Positions 1-9,590 are shown, counted from the stretch's first letter. The stretch: 64,000 nucleotides of DNA from Ferruginibacter sp. (GCA_017983695.1 JAGOAX010000003.1:310001-374000); one strand, 5' to 3'. Numbers and translations are program-made. Notes: generated from the letters alone by a model not told the origin.

Positions 1-1017
1 CAGATACTGGAAACACAATACCAAAGTATGAAAGCCTATGTTGAATACATTCGTAAAATAGCAGGTGAAAGTTATTTGTGGAAGGGCGGCAGCATTTTTG
101 GCGACTGGTTATTTTATAAATCAATGCGGCAAACAGAGAATGATGGTTACACCAGTCCTGATATGATTGCTACCATGTTTTATGCCTTCTCTTCAAAATT
201 ATTGGCGCAAACAGCAGCAGTATTAGGTAAAGCAGCCGATGAAAAAATTTACAATGATGTTTTTGAAAAAGTAAAAGCCGCCTTTACTAAAAACTATGTT
301 ACTGCTGCAGGACGTATTGCATCAGAATCGCAAACTGCTTATGTGCTGGCATTAAATTTTAACCTGCTGCCAAATGAAATGCGGCCCATTGCTACGCAAT
401 ATTTAGTTGATGATATAAAAGGAAGAGGCAATCATTTATCAACAGGGTTTTTAGGTACGCCATATTTGTGCCATGTATTAACCGAAAACGGGAGAAGCGA
501 TGTTGCTTATGACCTGCTATTGCAGGAAAGTTTTCCATCATGGTTGTACCCTGTTAAAATGGGTGCTACTACTATCTGGGAAAGATGGGATGGACAAAAA
601 ACAGACAGCACTTTCCAGGATGTAGGCATGAATTCATTTAATCATTATGCTTATGGCGCTATAGGCGACTGGATGTACCGTGTGGCAGCCGGTATAGAAA
701 TTGGAACACCCGGTTATAAGCATATTCTTATACAACCACAAACAGACAAAAGATTAAGTTTTGCAAAAGCCGCTTTCGAAAGCAGCTATGGTAAAATTGC
801 TTCGGGCTGGCAAACCAAAGATGGAAAAATAATTATTACAGTCAGTATTCCGCCTAATACAACTGCAACCATTAAATTACCTGCAGCAGCTATTGAAACA
901 ATAACAGAGAGTGGTATAGCTGTTGCAACAGTATTTAAAAATATAAAACAGGATGGTACAAATGTTTTAATTGAAACAGGGTCGGGAAATTATGTTTTTG
1001 AATACCCGGTAAAATAA
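1..1017 (+). CDS. Alpha-L-rhamnosidase, GH78 family (C-terminal part, start off window)
   Basis: The reading frame is open from base 1, so the gene begins upstream and only 339 C-terminal residues are visible. They match the end of the GH78 (alpha/alpha)6 barrel plus the C-terminal beta domain: a GDW motif near residue 34, TIWERWDG near residue 195, SFNHYAYGAIGDWMYR near residue 215, then the GIEIGTPGYKHILIQP segment that leads into the beta-sandwich tail. GH78 enzymes release terminal alpha-L-rhamnose from plant or bacterial glycans, usually in the periplasm or outside the cell in Bacteroidota. The internal ATG at base 28 is not the start because family members are far longer. Family assignment is firm; the exact substrate is unknown. 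Confidence 0.9.
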   Translation, partial: QILETQYQSMKAYVEYIRKIAGESYLWKGGSIFGDWLFYKSMRQTENDGYTSPDMIATMFYAFSSKLLAQTAAVLGKAADEKIYNDVFEKVKAAFTKNYVTAAGRIASESQTAYVLALNFNLLPNEMRPIATQYLVDDIKGRGNHLSTGFLGTPYLCHVLTENGRSDVAYDLLLQESFPSWLYPVKMGATTIWERWDGQKTDSTFQDVGMNSFNHYAYGAIGDWMYRVAAGIEIGTPGYKHILIQPQTDKRLSFAKAAFESSYGKIASGWQTKDGKIIITVSIPPNTTATIKLPAAAIETITESGIAVATVFKNIKQDGTNVLIETGSGNYVFEYPVK

Positions 1018-1052
1018 ATCAGTGTTCGTATAAAGCATTTTAACTTTAAAAT

Positions 1053-1553
1053 ATGGCAACTATCAAATTACCTCACTTCGGAATGCTGGATGCAGAAGCA
1101 TTAAACGAATATTATGATGTGGATATTGATTTTAATAACAGCACTATCCAGGTTGATTTAAACTTTGATGCCAAAACTATTGATATTAAAAGACTGGAAG
1201 TGGTAAAACATTTTATTGAGAACATAAGGATACATGATATCAGTAACCGTAAACATATAGTGCAAGACTTTGATGATGAAGACGGAGATACGGTCCTTTT
1301 TTATATAGAACATCATTTAGAAGAATTGGCTACCGATGATCTAAATCAATTGATCGGGACAAATAAAAAAACAGCAGACCGGCCGCGGCTTTTATTACAG
1401 CAGTTGCATTTGGTAAGGGTTGGTTTATACCCCGACAGTACAGATCAGTTTGCCATATTTGATTATTCTATCGGGAAAGATCTTACCAATTACTTAGTGG
1501 TAATTAATACAGATGAGAATGGTAACATGGATTATATGACCATGGAAAGCTAA
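1053..1553 (+). CDS. DUF2004-type hypothetical protein
   Basis: A 166-residue acidic cytosolic protein with no signal peptide or membrane segment. The phrases LPHFGMLD, EYYDVDIDFNNSTIQVDLNF, DEDGDTVLFYIEHHLEEL and LHLVRVGLYPD are what I recall of the DUF2004 family, which is common and unstudied in Bacteroidota. It starts 35 bp after the rhamnosidase and ends 5 bp before the DoxX-like gene, so it may share a transcript with the latter. The ATG is preceded by an AT-rich stretch with no Shine-Dalgarno sequence, as is usual in the phylum. No function can be assigned from the sequence; the family name is from memory. Confidence 0.75.
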   Translation: MATIKLPHFGMLDAEALNEYYDVDIDFNNSTIQVDLNFDAKTIDIKRLEVVKHFIENIRIHDISNRKHIVQDFDDEDGDTVLFYIEHHLEELATDDLNQLIGTNKKTADRPRLLLQQLHLVRVGLYPDSTDQFAIFDYSIGKDLTNYLVVINTDENGNMDYMTMES

Positions 1554-1558
1554 AAACG

Positions 1559-1957
1559 ATGAAAATATTTAACAGTACATTCCTGCTGCGCCTGGCCACT
1601 GCCATAATTTTATTTGCACACAGTGTACCGGGAATGTTTAACAATGGTATAAATGATTTTGGAAACCTTTACTTAAACCAAATTGGATTTGCACCAATGG
1701 GTGTAGCAATTGCATGGGCTATAAAATTATCACACGTTGTATGTGCATGTTGCCTGCTCTTTCAAAAATATATAATGGCGGCATGCCTGCTCACCATTTC
1801 TATTCTTGTTGCCGGTATTGTTTTAGTTCATTATAAAGAAGGCTGGTTTGTGGTAGGCGGCGGAAGAAATGGAGTAGAATTTAATTTTTTATTGATTGTA
1901 GTGTTGTTAACCATTATGTTTCCCGGCGGTATTAAAAAAAATGCTTCGGAAAAATAA
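1559..1957 (+). CDS. DoxX family membrane protein
   Basis: A 132-residue, very hydrophobic protein with four predicted transmembrane helices at roughly residues 7-24, 43-65, 68-90 and 105-122. The spacing and the conserved early segment (FLLRLATAIILFAHSVPGMF) fit the small DoxX/DoxD-like inner-membrane family, whose members have been linked to thiosulfate:quinone oxidoreduction or to redox partners but are mostly uncharacterised. A hydrophilic GGGRNGVEFN loop before the last helix is typical of the family. It follows the DUF2004 gene by 5 bp and is probably co-transcribed with it. The 3' end faces the convergent gene at 1988 with only 30 bp between. Confidence 0.8.
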   Translation: MKIFNSTFLLRLATAIILFAHSVPGMFNNGINDFGNLYLNQIGFAPMGVAIAWAIKLSHVVCACCLLFQKYIMAACLLTISILVAGIVLVHYKEGWFVVGGGRNGVEFNFLLIVVLLTIMFPGGIKKNASEK

Positions 1958-1987
1958 CTTATTGCATAAGGCAATGCATATAATTAG

Positions 1988-2473
1988 TTACGATGCCCTG
2001 GAAATTGATATCATTACATAAGACTCTTCTTCTTTTGTAACAAGGATTAGTGCTACGTCGCATTTGTTCTTTGTAAAGATCATCAGCTTATCTATTCCTT
2101 CGGCTACTAATGTTTCTCCTTTAATTTCGATGCAGTCGGTTATCTGTTTCTCTGTGTCAGTAAACAGTTGGGTTGCTTTATCTTTCGTAGTTAATTCGCT
2201 TTTGATATCAATACTTGCACCGCCTGCATCAGTAGTGCCATACCTGTTGCTGGGCCAGCCGGCAAAACTTACTTTAGATGCATAATTTTTTGTTCCGTCA
2301 GTATTCTCACTGATATATGCTCCCTTTAAAGTTATAAATGCAGATGGTTCAGCTTTCAGTACTGCAGACAATGCTGCACAGAAAGGCAAAGGAGCTGTTG
2401 TATTTACAGGGGCTTTTCTAAATGAAGTAAAAGCTATAACACAAATAAGCAGGCTTATAAATATTTTTTTCAT
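1988..2473 (-). CDS. Exported hypothetical protein
   Basis: A 161-residue protein that starts MKKIFISLLICVIAFTSF, a clear Sec signal peptide, followed by a mature domain of about 140 residues with two cysteines (in the FCAAL and TDCIE segments) that could form a disulfide. I do not recognise the family. It is probably periplasmic. It converges with the DoxX-like gene on its 3' side and is divergent from the large T9SS cargo gene, with a 252-bp AT-rich region between their starts that must hold both promoters. No catalytic motif was seen. Confidence 0.7.
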   Translation of the reverse strand: MKKIFISLLICVIAFTSFRKAPVNTTAPLPFCAALSAVLKAEPSAFITLKGAYISENTDGTKNYASKVSFAGWPSNRYGTTDAGGASIDIKSELTTKDKATQLFTDTEKQITDCIEIKGETLVAEGIDKLMIFTKNKCDVALILVTKEEESYVMISISRAS

Positions 2474-2725
2474 AGAGCTGGTTTAATTTATAACGTTTAA
2501 AAGTGCAAAAACTTATACTACGCCGCTTTTTTTTGCAAATTGCGCTCTCGCTCTCTATCTTTTGTTGAATATTTTGTAACGCTAAACCAGTTTAACCATA
2601 ACACTAAAAAAACATAGCAGCATTTATTAATAAGTGAAAAAAAATGGTTTATTTTTACCTTCTTTTTATAACTGCATACACAACCGGCTCTTAATTCCGT
2701 TTTAAGAACACAATCAAAAAAAATT

Positions 2726-5700
2726 ATGAAACAACTGCTACTATTTTTATTTGTTATAACTATTGGTTTATCTGCTGCTGCTCAACAAAATGTTTGGGAA
2801 ATAATGGAAAGGAATGACCTTTCTATACGTGAAGCAGAGGATAAGGCCAATGCCCTTTTTAAAATAACCGGTACAGATCGTGGTACAGGGTACAAACAAT
2901 TTCAACGCTGGCTTTATGAGCGTAAATTTCATGTTGATGAAAACGGCTACTTAATTACACCAGCAACAGAGTGGAATAATTTTTTACAAAGTCGCAACAG
3001 TATGGATCCGCTATCGGCTACTGCAGCAAACTGGACAGAGTTAGGCCCCTTAACCTGGAACCGGACTTCAAGCTGGAACCCAGGAACAGGAAGGTTAACA
3101 GCCGTAGCCATTCATCCTTCTAATGTAAATGTAATTTATGTGGGTTCTCCCGGCGGCGGACTTTGGAAATCTACAAATGCCGGTGCTAACTGGGCGCCAC
3201 TTACCGATAACAATGCAACATGGATGTCTGTATTTGCTATTACTATTGACCCTGTTGATCAGAACACGGTTTATGTTGGTACAAGTACAGGTTTATTATT
3301 AAAATCAACCAACGCAGGTGCTAGTTTTGCACCAACCGGCTCTGGCCCATCTGGTACAATAAGAAAAGTGATTATTAACCCTGCTAATACCAATATTGTT
3401 TTTGCATGTGCCAACAATGGTATTTTCAGATCAGTTAATGCCGGCACCAACTGGACACAGGTACATACGGGCAGTAAAGAGGATATTGAATTTAAGCCCA
3501 ACGATGTAAATATTATGTATGCTACAGGTAATGATGTTTACCGCTCAGTTGATAATGGTGTTAGCTGGACTGTTGTTGGAGCTGCACAGGGCATTACAAA
3601 CAGTGGCCGCTCATTGGTAGCAGTATCTGCAGCAGATCCAAATTATGTTTATATAGTACAGGCCAGCGGGAGTTTATTTGGCAGAATGTATCAATCAACT
3701 GATGCCGGCATTGGCTTTACCACTACCGTAGTAGGTAGCCCGTCAAGCGGAACTAATTTTTTTGGTTATGATACAAATGGAACTGGTACTTCAGGTCAGG
3801 CAGGATACGATATGGCGTTAGATGTATCTCCTACTAATGCATCCGAGGTTTATATTGCAGGTATTATTTGCTGGAAATCTGTAAACGGTGGTGTTTCTTT
3901 TACTGCCATCACTGCATGGTCGCTTCCTAATGGTATTGGTTATAATCACGCCGATGTACATGGTTTATTCTGGATAAACAGTACCCTGTATTCTATATCT
4001 GATGGAGGGCTTTTTAAAAGTACTGACGCCGGAGATAACTGGACAGATATGTCGGCAGGATTAGGCATACGGCAATTTTACAGGATTGCCAATTCACCAA
4101 CCAATGCAAATGTAATTACAGGCGGTGCACAGGATAATGGTACAGCTGCAAGGCAGGCATCAGGTAATTGGGTAGATTGGTTGGGTGCCGACGGAATGGA
4201 AGGATTGGTAAGCCCGACGAATCATTTAAATTTATGGGGTACCAGTCAGAATGGCGCTATTTATAAATCAATAAACGGCGGTAATTCCTATAGCGGTTTA
4301 TCACAGCCTTCCTCCGGTCAATGGGTAACCCCATTAGCCATTCATCCAACCAACGAAACTATTTTATACGGTGGCTGGACAGGCGTTTATAAATCTGTAA
4401 ACAGCGGTACAACATGGACGAAAATTTCTGGAACAACAATTACCACAACCTTAGCCGACCTGGCAGTTGCACCTTCGAATCCGAATTTTATTTATGCTTC
4501 TAATGGCTCACTTTTATATGTAACTACTGACGATGGCGCTACCTGGGCAACAAGAACAGCTCCGGCAACTATTACTGATATTGCTGTTGACCCTACTAAT
4601 CCTTCAAAAATCTGGATTACCTGTAACAATACATCAAACAGGGTATTGGTTTCAACAGATGCAGGAGCAACATTTACGAACATATCTTCAAATCTGCCTT
4701 CAATTGCTGCCCGTACAGTTGTAACAGATGATAATACACCAAGAGGAATTTATGTAGGAATGAATATTGGTGTTTATTACCAGCAGGAAGGTGCTGGTTC
4801 CTGGACAGCTTTTTCTGATAATCTGCCACTGGTTGCAATTAACGAACTGGAAATTCAAAAAGCTTCGGGCAAAATACGGGTGGCAACTTATGGACGTGGC
4901 GTTTGGGAAAGTCCTTTAGCAAATGCAGCAGCAGGATTTACATTTACTAGTCCTGCACCTGCTACAGCAACTTGCCCTGCACCTGCTACTATGTCTGTTA
5001 CCCTTGGTACAAATGAAACAGGTGGTTTTGCAAATCCTATTACACTTAGTGCAACAGCAGGTGTTCCTGCAGGTACCACTATCAGTTTTGGAACAAACCC
5101 TGTAACACCGGGCAACACCAGTTTGGTGACTTTGAACAATGGCAGTACTTTGGCAGCAGGTTCGTATGTAATAACAATAACCGGCACAAGCCCCGGAGCA
5201 GTTACTCAAACAAGAAATATCACTTATAATATTACTGCCGGTACTGGGCCTGCTGTAACAGCACAACCGGCAAACCAAACAATATGTGCCGGAGCTAATA
5301 CAACTTTCTCTATTACATCGGCAGCAGCTTTAACATTACAATGGCAGGTAAGTACAGATGGAGGAGTTACCTACACTAATATTTCAAACGGAGGTGTGTA
5401 TTCAGGTGTTACATCAGCAACACTAACAATAACCGGTACCATTGCAGGTATGAATAATTATAACTATCGCTGTGTTGCATCAACCCAATGCGGCAGTACT
5501 AATTCCGGTGCCGGTATATTACTTGTAAATACAGCACCTGCTGTCAACAATCAACCGCAGGATGTTACATTGTGTACAGGCAGCAGCAATACTTTTTCTG
5601 TATCAGCTACAGGTAATGGTTTAACCTACCAGTGGCAATTAAGTACAGCAGGTTGTGCAGGGCCATGGAATAATATTCCAACTGCAAACGCATCAAGCTA

Positions 5701-7171
5701 TACATTGAACGGTATTTCTGCAGTACAGAATAATACTGCTTACCGTTGTGTTATAACCGGAACCTGTACTCCAGCTGCAACATCTAACTGTGCCTTATTA
5801 ACAGTTGTAACAAGTGTTACCGTAACCACTCAGCCTGCCAGCCAAACAATTTGTGAAGGCAGTAGCGTTAGTTTTAATGCAGCAGGAAGCGGAACAGGCA
5901 TTATATACCAATGGCAATTAAGTACAGATGGTGGCGCTACGTATAATAATATCAGCGGAGCAAACGCCGCCACTTACATAGTTGCAGCTGTTACAACTGC
6001 AATGAATAATTACAGGTATCGTTGTCTATTATCTAATGCAACATGTACAACACCTGGTACAACTAATCCGGCAATACTTGCAGTAAATACGCTAACAGCA
6101 ATAACTGCACAGCCGCTCAATTCAACAGTGTGTATTGGAGGCAGTGCATCATTTTGTGTTACAGCAGCAGGCACTAATCTTACTTACCAATGGGAATCTG
6201 CTGCAACATGTGGAGGAACTTATTCCAATGTAGTTGGTGCTACTTCATCTTGTTTAAATATTGGTGTAGTAACCGGCAGCACAAATTACCGTTGCAAAGT
6301 AACCGGTACCTGCGGCACCACAATTACTTCTTCCTGCGTTGCATTAAATGCAATTGCACCTGTAACAATCGCCACACAACCTGCCAGCCCTGAAATTTGT
6401 TCGGGCAGCAATGTAAATCTTACTGTTGCAGGCAGCAGTACCGAAACAATAATTTATCAATGGCAGTTAAGTACAAATAGCGGCACAACCTGGAATAATA
6501 TAGCAGGAGCAAATGCTGCAACATTAGCTCTTAATTCGGTAACAACAGCTTCAAATAATTATCGCTACCGTTGCCTGTTATCAAATGCCAGTTGCCCAAC
6601 ACAAGTAAGCACAAATGCTGGTACGCTAACTGTTCGCCAGTTACCTACTGTTGGTTTAGTTGCAGCTCCGTTAACCAGTTTATTGCCGGGCAAAACAACA
6701 ACACTTACTGCTACACCAAGTGCATCAACAGGTGGTATATTGACTTACAACTGGTTTAAAAATACAGCCGGCTTAACAAATGCAGGTAATAATTATGTTG
6801 TAACTGTTGAAAATACCGGCAGTTACCAGGTAAGGATACAGGAAGCTTTTGCAAGTGGCCTTGCCTGTTCATCACAATCACCAGTTGTGGTGATTGATGC
6901 TGCGGCAAGTAAAAACCTCTTTGTTTTCCCAAGCCCGAATGACGGACAGTTTACAGTGTCTTATTATAACGAAACAGCTGCCAACACATCAAGGACGGTA
7001 GCGGTATTTGATTCAAAAGGCGCTAAAGTGTATAATACAAAATTCCCTGTATCGGGCGCCTATACATTGCTGAATGTAAACATAAAGCCTGCACAAAGAG
7101 GAGTTTACTATGTAGTGATTGGTGATGCCGCCGGCAAAAAACTGGCAGAAGGAAAAATATTGATACATTAA
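2726..7171 (+). CDS. Secreted BNR/sortilin-like repeat protein with Ig-like repeats and T9SS sorting domain
   Basis: A 1481-residue cell-surface or secreted protein. Order of parts: signal peptide (about 1-19, ending SAAAQ); a pro-region; a large beta-propeller-like region (about 90-720) with repeated S-x-N/D-x-G-x-x-W motifs such as STNAGANW and TTDDGATW, typical of BNR/VPS10-sortilin folds; a linker domain about 735-830; five Ig-like repeats starting near 845, 941, 1035, 1127 and 1215, each with a QP-x(6)-C opening and a YQWQ core; a divergent sixth near 1305; and a C-terminal domain from about 1393 (FVFPSPNDGQFTV to KILIH) that matches T9SS type A sorting signals. Export through T9SS agrees with the plug gene at 27.1-28.4 kb. 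Adhesion or glycan binding is plausible but not shown; no catalytic site was identified. Confidence 0.88.
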   Translation: MKQLLLFLFVITIGLSAAAQQNVWEIMERNDLSIREAEDKANALFKITGTDRGTGYKQFQRWLYERKFHVDENGYLITPATEWNNFLQSRNSMDPLSATAANWTELGPLTWNRTSSWNPGTGRLTAVAIHPSNVNVIYVGSPGGGLWKSTNAGANWAPLTDNNATWMSVFAITIDPVDQNTVYVGTSTGLLLKSTNAGASFAPTGSGPSGTIRKVIINPANTNIVFACANNGIFRSVNAGTNWTQVHTGSKEDIEFKPNDVNIMYATGNDVYRSVDNGVSWTVVGAAQGITNSGRSLVAVSAADPNYVYIVQASGSLFGRMYQSTDAGIGFTTTVVGSPSSGTNFFGYDTNGTGTSGQAGYDMALDVSPTNASEVYIAGIICWKSVNGGVSFTAITAWSLPNGIGYNHADVHGLFWINSTLYSISDGGLFKSTDAGDNWTDMSAGLGIRQFYRIANSPTNANVITGGAQDNGTAARQASGNWVDWLGADGMEGLVSPTNHLNLWGTSQNGAIYKSINGGNSYSGLSQPSSGQWVTPLAIHPTNETILYGGWTGVYKSVNSGTTWTKISGTTITTTLADLAVAPSNPNFIYASNGSLLYVTTDDGATWATRTAPATITDIAVDPTNPSKIWITCNNTSNRVLVSTDAGATFTNISSNLPSIAARTVVTDDNTPRGIYVGMNIGVYYQQEGAGSWTAFSDNLPLVAINELEIQKASGKIRVATYGRGVWESPLANAAAGFTFTSPAPATATCPAPATMSVTLGTNETGGFANPITLSATAGVPAGTTISFGTNPVTPGNTSLVTLNNGSTLAAGSYVITITGTSPGAVTQTRNITYNITAGTGPAVTAQPANQTICAGANTTFSITSAAALTLQWQVSTDGGVTYTNISNGGVYSGVTSATLTITGTIAGMNNYNYRCVASTQCGSTNSGAGILLVNTAPAVNNQPQDVTLCTGSSNTFSVSATGNGLTYQWQLSTAGCAGPWNNIPTANASSYTLNGISAVQNNTAYRCVITGTCTPAATSNCALLTVVTSVTVTTQPASQTICEGSSVSFNAAGSGTGIIYQWQLSTDGGATYNNISGANAATYIVAAVTTAMNNYRYRCLLSNATCTTPGTTNPAILAVNTLTAITAQPLNSTVCIGGSASFCVTAAGTNLTYQWESAATCGGTYSNVVGATSSCLNIGVVTGSTNYRCKVTGTCGTTITSSCVALNAIAPVTIATQPASPEICSGSNVNLTVAGSSTETIIYQWQLSTNSGTTWNNIAGANAATLALNSVTTASNNYRYRCLLSNASCPTQVSTNAGTLTVRQLPTVGLVAAPLTSLLPGKTTTLTATPSASTGGILTYNWFKNTAGLTNAGNNYVVTVENTGSYQVRIQEAFASGLACSSQSPVVVIDAAASKNLFVFPSPNDGQFTVSYYNETAANTSRTVAVFDSKGAKVYNTKFPVSGAYTLLNVNIKPAQRGVYYVVIGDAAGKKLAEGKILIH

Positions 7172-7197
7172 TGTTTTAAATGTAGCATGATAATTTC

Positions 7198-7228
7198 CCC
7201 CGGATCAATTGATACCGGGGATTTTTTT
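7198..7228 (+). terminator. Intrinsic terminator after the T9SS cargo gene
   Basis: A 6-bp GC-only stem (CCCCGG at 7198-7203 with CCGGGG at 7215-7220) and an 11-base loop are followed by A and seven T residues at 7221-7228. It lies 27 bp after the stop codon of the 1481-residue protein gene. Confidence 0.8.
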
Positions 7229-7326
7229 GGCCACCAAAAAAAATAAATTAATTCATCACTGTTGTTCTCAATAAAATCTTATCTTTTGTATCTATAAATA
7301 TTTGCTAACAGAAATAATTATCTACA

Positions 7327-8238
7327 ATGAAATCATCAAGACGTTCTTTTGTAAAAAATACTGCGCTTGCCTTTGCAGCAACTTCATTACTGCCGGAATT
7401 TGTTCTGGCTGGCAATAAAAGAAAAGAACTTACCGGCATCCAGCTGTACTCTGTCCGTACCGATATGACCAGAGATCCTTTGGATACACTGAAACAACTT
7501 TCGGTAATGGGCTATAAACATGTAGAGCATGCTAACTATGTAAACCGGAAATTTTATGGGTTTACTGTTTTAGAATTCAGGAATGTTCTTGATGGGATGG
7601 GTTTAAAAATGCCCAGCGGCCATACTGTTATGGGGTCACAACATTGGGACGAAAGCAAAAAAGATTTTACAGATGCATGGAAATACACTGTTGAAGATGC
7701 TGCTGCAATGGGGCAACAGTTTGTTATCAGCCCTTCGATGGACAGCAGGTACAAAACCAGTTATGATGAATTGAAACGCTTTATGGAGGTGTTTAATAAA
7801 TGCGGTGAACTATGTAAAAAATCAGGTATGAAATTCGGTTATCATAACCACGACTTTGAGTTTAGTCAGAAATTAAATGGCGAAACAATGTATGATATCA
7901 TTTTAAAAAGTACCGACCCTGACTTGGTGATGCAGCAATTAGATACCGGCAATTTATATAATGGCGGCGCCAAGGCTATTGATATTGTAAACCAATACCC
8001 GGGCAGGTTTATGTCGGTACATGTTAAGGATGAAATAAAAGCTGCTGCAGGAGAAGAGAAATTTGAGAGTACAATTTTAGGAGCCGGCATTGTAAACCTG
8101 AAAGCTGTTATTGATGCCATTAAAAAGAAATCGAAACATGTACATTATATAATTGAGCAGGAGGCCTACCAGGGTAAAACACCATTGGAGTGTGCAAAGG
8201 AAAATTTTAAAATAATGAAGGAATGGGGCTATGCGTAA
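7327..8238 (+). CDS. Sugar phosphate isomerase/epimerase (TIM barrel), exported
   Basis: A 303-residue protein of the xylose-isomerase-like TIM-barrel family (AP endonuclease 2 fold). The N-terminus MKSSRRSFVKNTALAFAATS is a twin-arginine (Tat) signal with an RRSFVK box, so the enzyme is probably exported folded. The mature part shows the family's GIQLYSVR opening strand, the FGYHNHDFEF metal-site strand and a C-terminal IEQEAYQG segment; His and Glu residues at these points normally bind a divalent metal. Relatives are often 3-keto-sugar or inositol pathway isomerases, but the substrate cannot be read here. It stands alone on the plus strand, upstream of pdxJ. Confidence 0.85.
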   Translation: MKSSRRSFVKNTALAFAATSLLPEFVLAGNKRKELTGIQLYSVRTDMTRDPLDTLKQLSVMGYKHVEHANYVNRKFYGFTVLEFRNVLDGMGLKMPSGHTVMGSQHWDESKKDFTDAWKYTVEDAAAMGQQFVISPSMDSRYKTSYDELKRFMEVFNKCGELCKKSGMKFGYHNHDFEFSQKLNGETMYDIILKSTDPDLVMQQLDTGNLYNGGAKAIDIVNQYPGRFMSVHVKDEIKAAAGEEKFESTILGAGIVNLKAVIDAIKKKSKHVHYIIEQEAYQGKTPLECAKENFKIMKEWGYA

Positions 8239-8272
8239 AAATATTTTACTGTTTTACAGGCAGGTTTTAGAT

Positions 8273-8280
8273 TAAATTTG
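8273..8280 (+). promoter_or_regulatory. Candidate -7 box of the pdxJ promoter
   Basis: TAAATTTG fits the Bacteroidota housekeeping -7 consensus TAnnTTTG exactly and lies 27 bp before the pdxJ ATG. A T-rich stretch (GTTTTA) about 20 bp upstream could serve as the weaker -33 element. Inferred from consensus only. Confidence 0.45.
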
Positions 8281-8307
8281 CAATACAATTTTTTCATCTG
8301 ATAGAAC

Positions 8308-9027
8308 ATGACAAAGCTTTCTGTAAACATTAATAAACTGGCTACGTTGCGTAACAGCCGCGGCGGTAATAATCCCGACCTGGTTAAATCTGCAAAAGAT
8401 ATTGAGCGCTTTGGCGCCGATGGTATTACAGTGCATCCAAGACCGGATGAACGGCATATACGTTATGCAGATGTGTACGAGCTTAAAAAAATTGTAAGTA
8501 CCGAATTTAATATTGAAGGTAATTGCACAGAGCAAAGTTTTGTTGACCTTGTACTGGCTAATAAACCCACACAGGTAACATTGGTACCCGACAGTAAAAA
8601 CCAATTAACCAGCAACCATGGCTGGAACACTATTGAACATAAAGATTACCTCAGTGATATCATTACAACTTTTCAACTGGCGGGCATAAGGGTTTCAATT
8701 TTTGTTGACCCTGTTGTTGAAATGGTGGAAGGTGCAAAAGCTACAGGAACAGACAGGATAGAATTATATACAGAATCGTATGCACAGGAATTTGGAATTG
8801 GGAATAAGGAATTAGGAATACAGCCCTACATAGCCGCTGCTTTAAAAGCCAACGAACTCGGTCTTGGCATTAATGCCGGGCATGACCTGGATTTACATAA
8901 TCTTAAATATTTTGCTGCACATATTCCCGGTTTACTGGAAGTATCTATTGGGCATGCATTAATATGCGATGCTATTTATTTGGGATTGGAAAATACGGTG
9001 CAGTTGTATAAAAGGCAATTGGGATAG
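8308..9027 (+). CDS. pdxJ: Pyridoxine 5'-phosphate synthase PdxJ
   Basis: A 239-residue TIM-barrel enzyme that condenses 1-deoxy-D-xylulose 5-phosphate with 3-amino-1-hydroxyacetone 1-phosphate to pyridoxine 5'-phosphate, in the DXP-dependent vitamin B6 pathway. Diagnostic segments are NINKLATLRNSRGG at the N-terminus, DGITVHPRPDERHIRY with the active-site histidine and arginines, and INAGHDLDLHNL near the C-terminus. Length is normal for the family. Around residues 152-165 the helix before the INAGHD strand contains the unusual stretch EFGIGNKELGIQP, encoded by GGAATT-type reiterations (see findings). The gene is a single transcription unit with its own promoter box. Confidence 0.95.
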   Translation: MTKLSVNINKLATLRNSRGGNNPDLVKSAKDIERFGADGITVHPRPDERHIRYADVYELKKIVSTEFNIEGNCTEQSFVDLVLANKPTQVTLVPDSKNQLTSNHGWNTIEHKDYLSDIITTFQLAGIRVSIFVDPVVEMVEGAKATGTDRIELYTESYAQEFGIGNKELGIQPYIAAALKANELGLGINAGHDLDLHNLKYFAAHIPGLLEVSIGHALICDAIYLGLENTVQLYKRQLG

Positions 9028-9047
9028 TTGGGGATTAGGAATTTTTT

Positions 9048-9074
9048 GCACAATTCATGTTGTGTGCTGTTTTA
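9048..9074 (+). terminator. Weak hairpin after pdxJ
   Basis: GCACAA at 9048-9053 can pair with TTGTGtGC at 9060-9067 (one bulge), followed by TG and TTTT. It is 21 bp past the pdxJ stop and runs into the end of the convergent gene. Weak stem, so only a candidate. Confidence 0.3.
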
Positions 9075-9590
9075 TTTCTCGTATTTCTCAATTTTCAAAA
9101 TACTATCGTCTTGCGAAAGAGTAAAGCAAACTGTCCAATTAAAGTCAATGTCAAAGATTGCTAATATTGTGTCGCCACTTTGTTCCGCTCTATCAGTACT
9201 TAAATAATCAATAATAAATTTCAGCCAGTCATTATCTAAATTTAAAAATCCTATACCGATATATTGATTTATAGCTTGGTCTATTATATTTATCTTGTAC
9301 CAAAGTGGTCTATCGTCAAGATGTAGATAAAACTTCTGTACGTATTCAGTAACAGAAATTATTTCTTGTTTTAGTTTCTCAATATCTAAAAGTAGTGCCC
9401 CGTTTAGGTCAACTTTTATATTGTTTTCAAAGGTCTTAGTTTTTAATTTTGTTAGATCAAGTCCCAAATGGTCATTGATAAAATTTGAGTGAATAATATT
9501 TTCGTATTCTGCTAATGAGTTCATTCTAATAGTTCCTGTCATTGTTATATAAAGATCGTATAAAATATTGTTTAATACAACAACGTACAA
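9072..9590 (-). CDS. Orphan hypothetical protein
   Basis: A 172-residue protein of unknown family, visibly more AT-rich than its neighbours and rich in Ile, Asn, Asp and Leu. No signal peptide or membrane helix is obvious. Internal methionines at residues 17 and 23 (the latter starting MNSLAEYENII at 9524) are reasonable alternative starts, and I cannot choose between them. The C-terminal half (GDTILAIFDIDFNWTVCFTLSQDD) looks like an alternating beta segment. It converges with pdxJ and lies downstream of the tryptophan locus, separated by a strong hairpin and a dispersed repeat. The composition and lack of recognisable relatives suggest an acquired accessory gene, but this is inference. Confidence 0.6.
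   Translation of the reverse strand: MYVVVLNNILYDLYITMTGTIRMNSLAEYENIIHSNFINDHLGLDLTKLKTKTFENNIKVDLNGALLLDIEKLKQEIISVTEYVQKFYLHLDDRPLWYKINIIDQAINQYIGIGFLNLDNDWLKFIIDYLSTDRAEQSGDTILAIFDIDFNWTVCFTLSQDDSILKIEKYEK

Noticed and set aside
4888..5278. Long antisense frames within the T9SS cargo gene
   Set aside because: They mirror the Thr/Ala/Gly-rich repetitive coding strand, have no independent start context and give low-complexity proteins.
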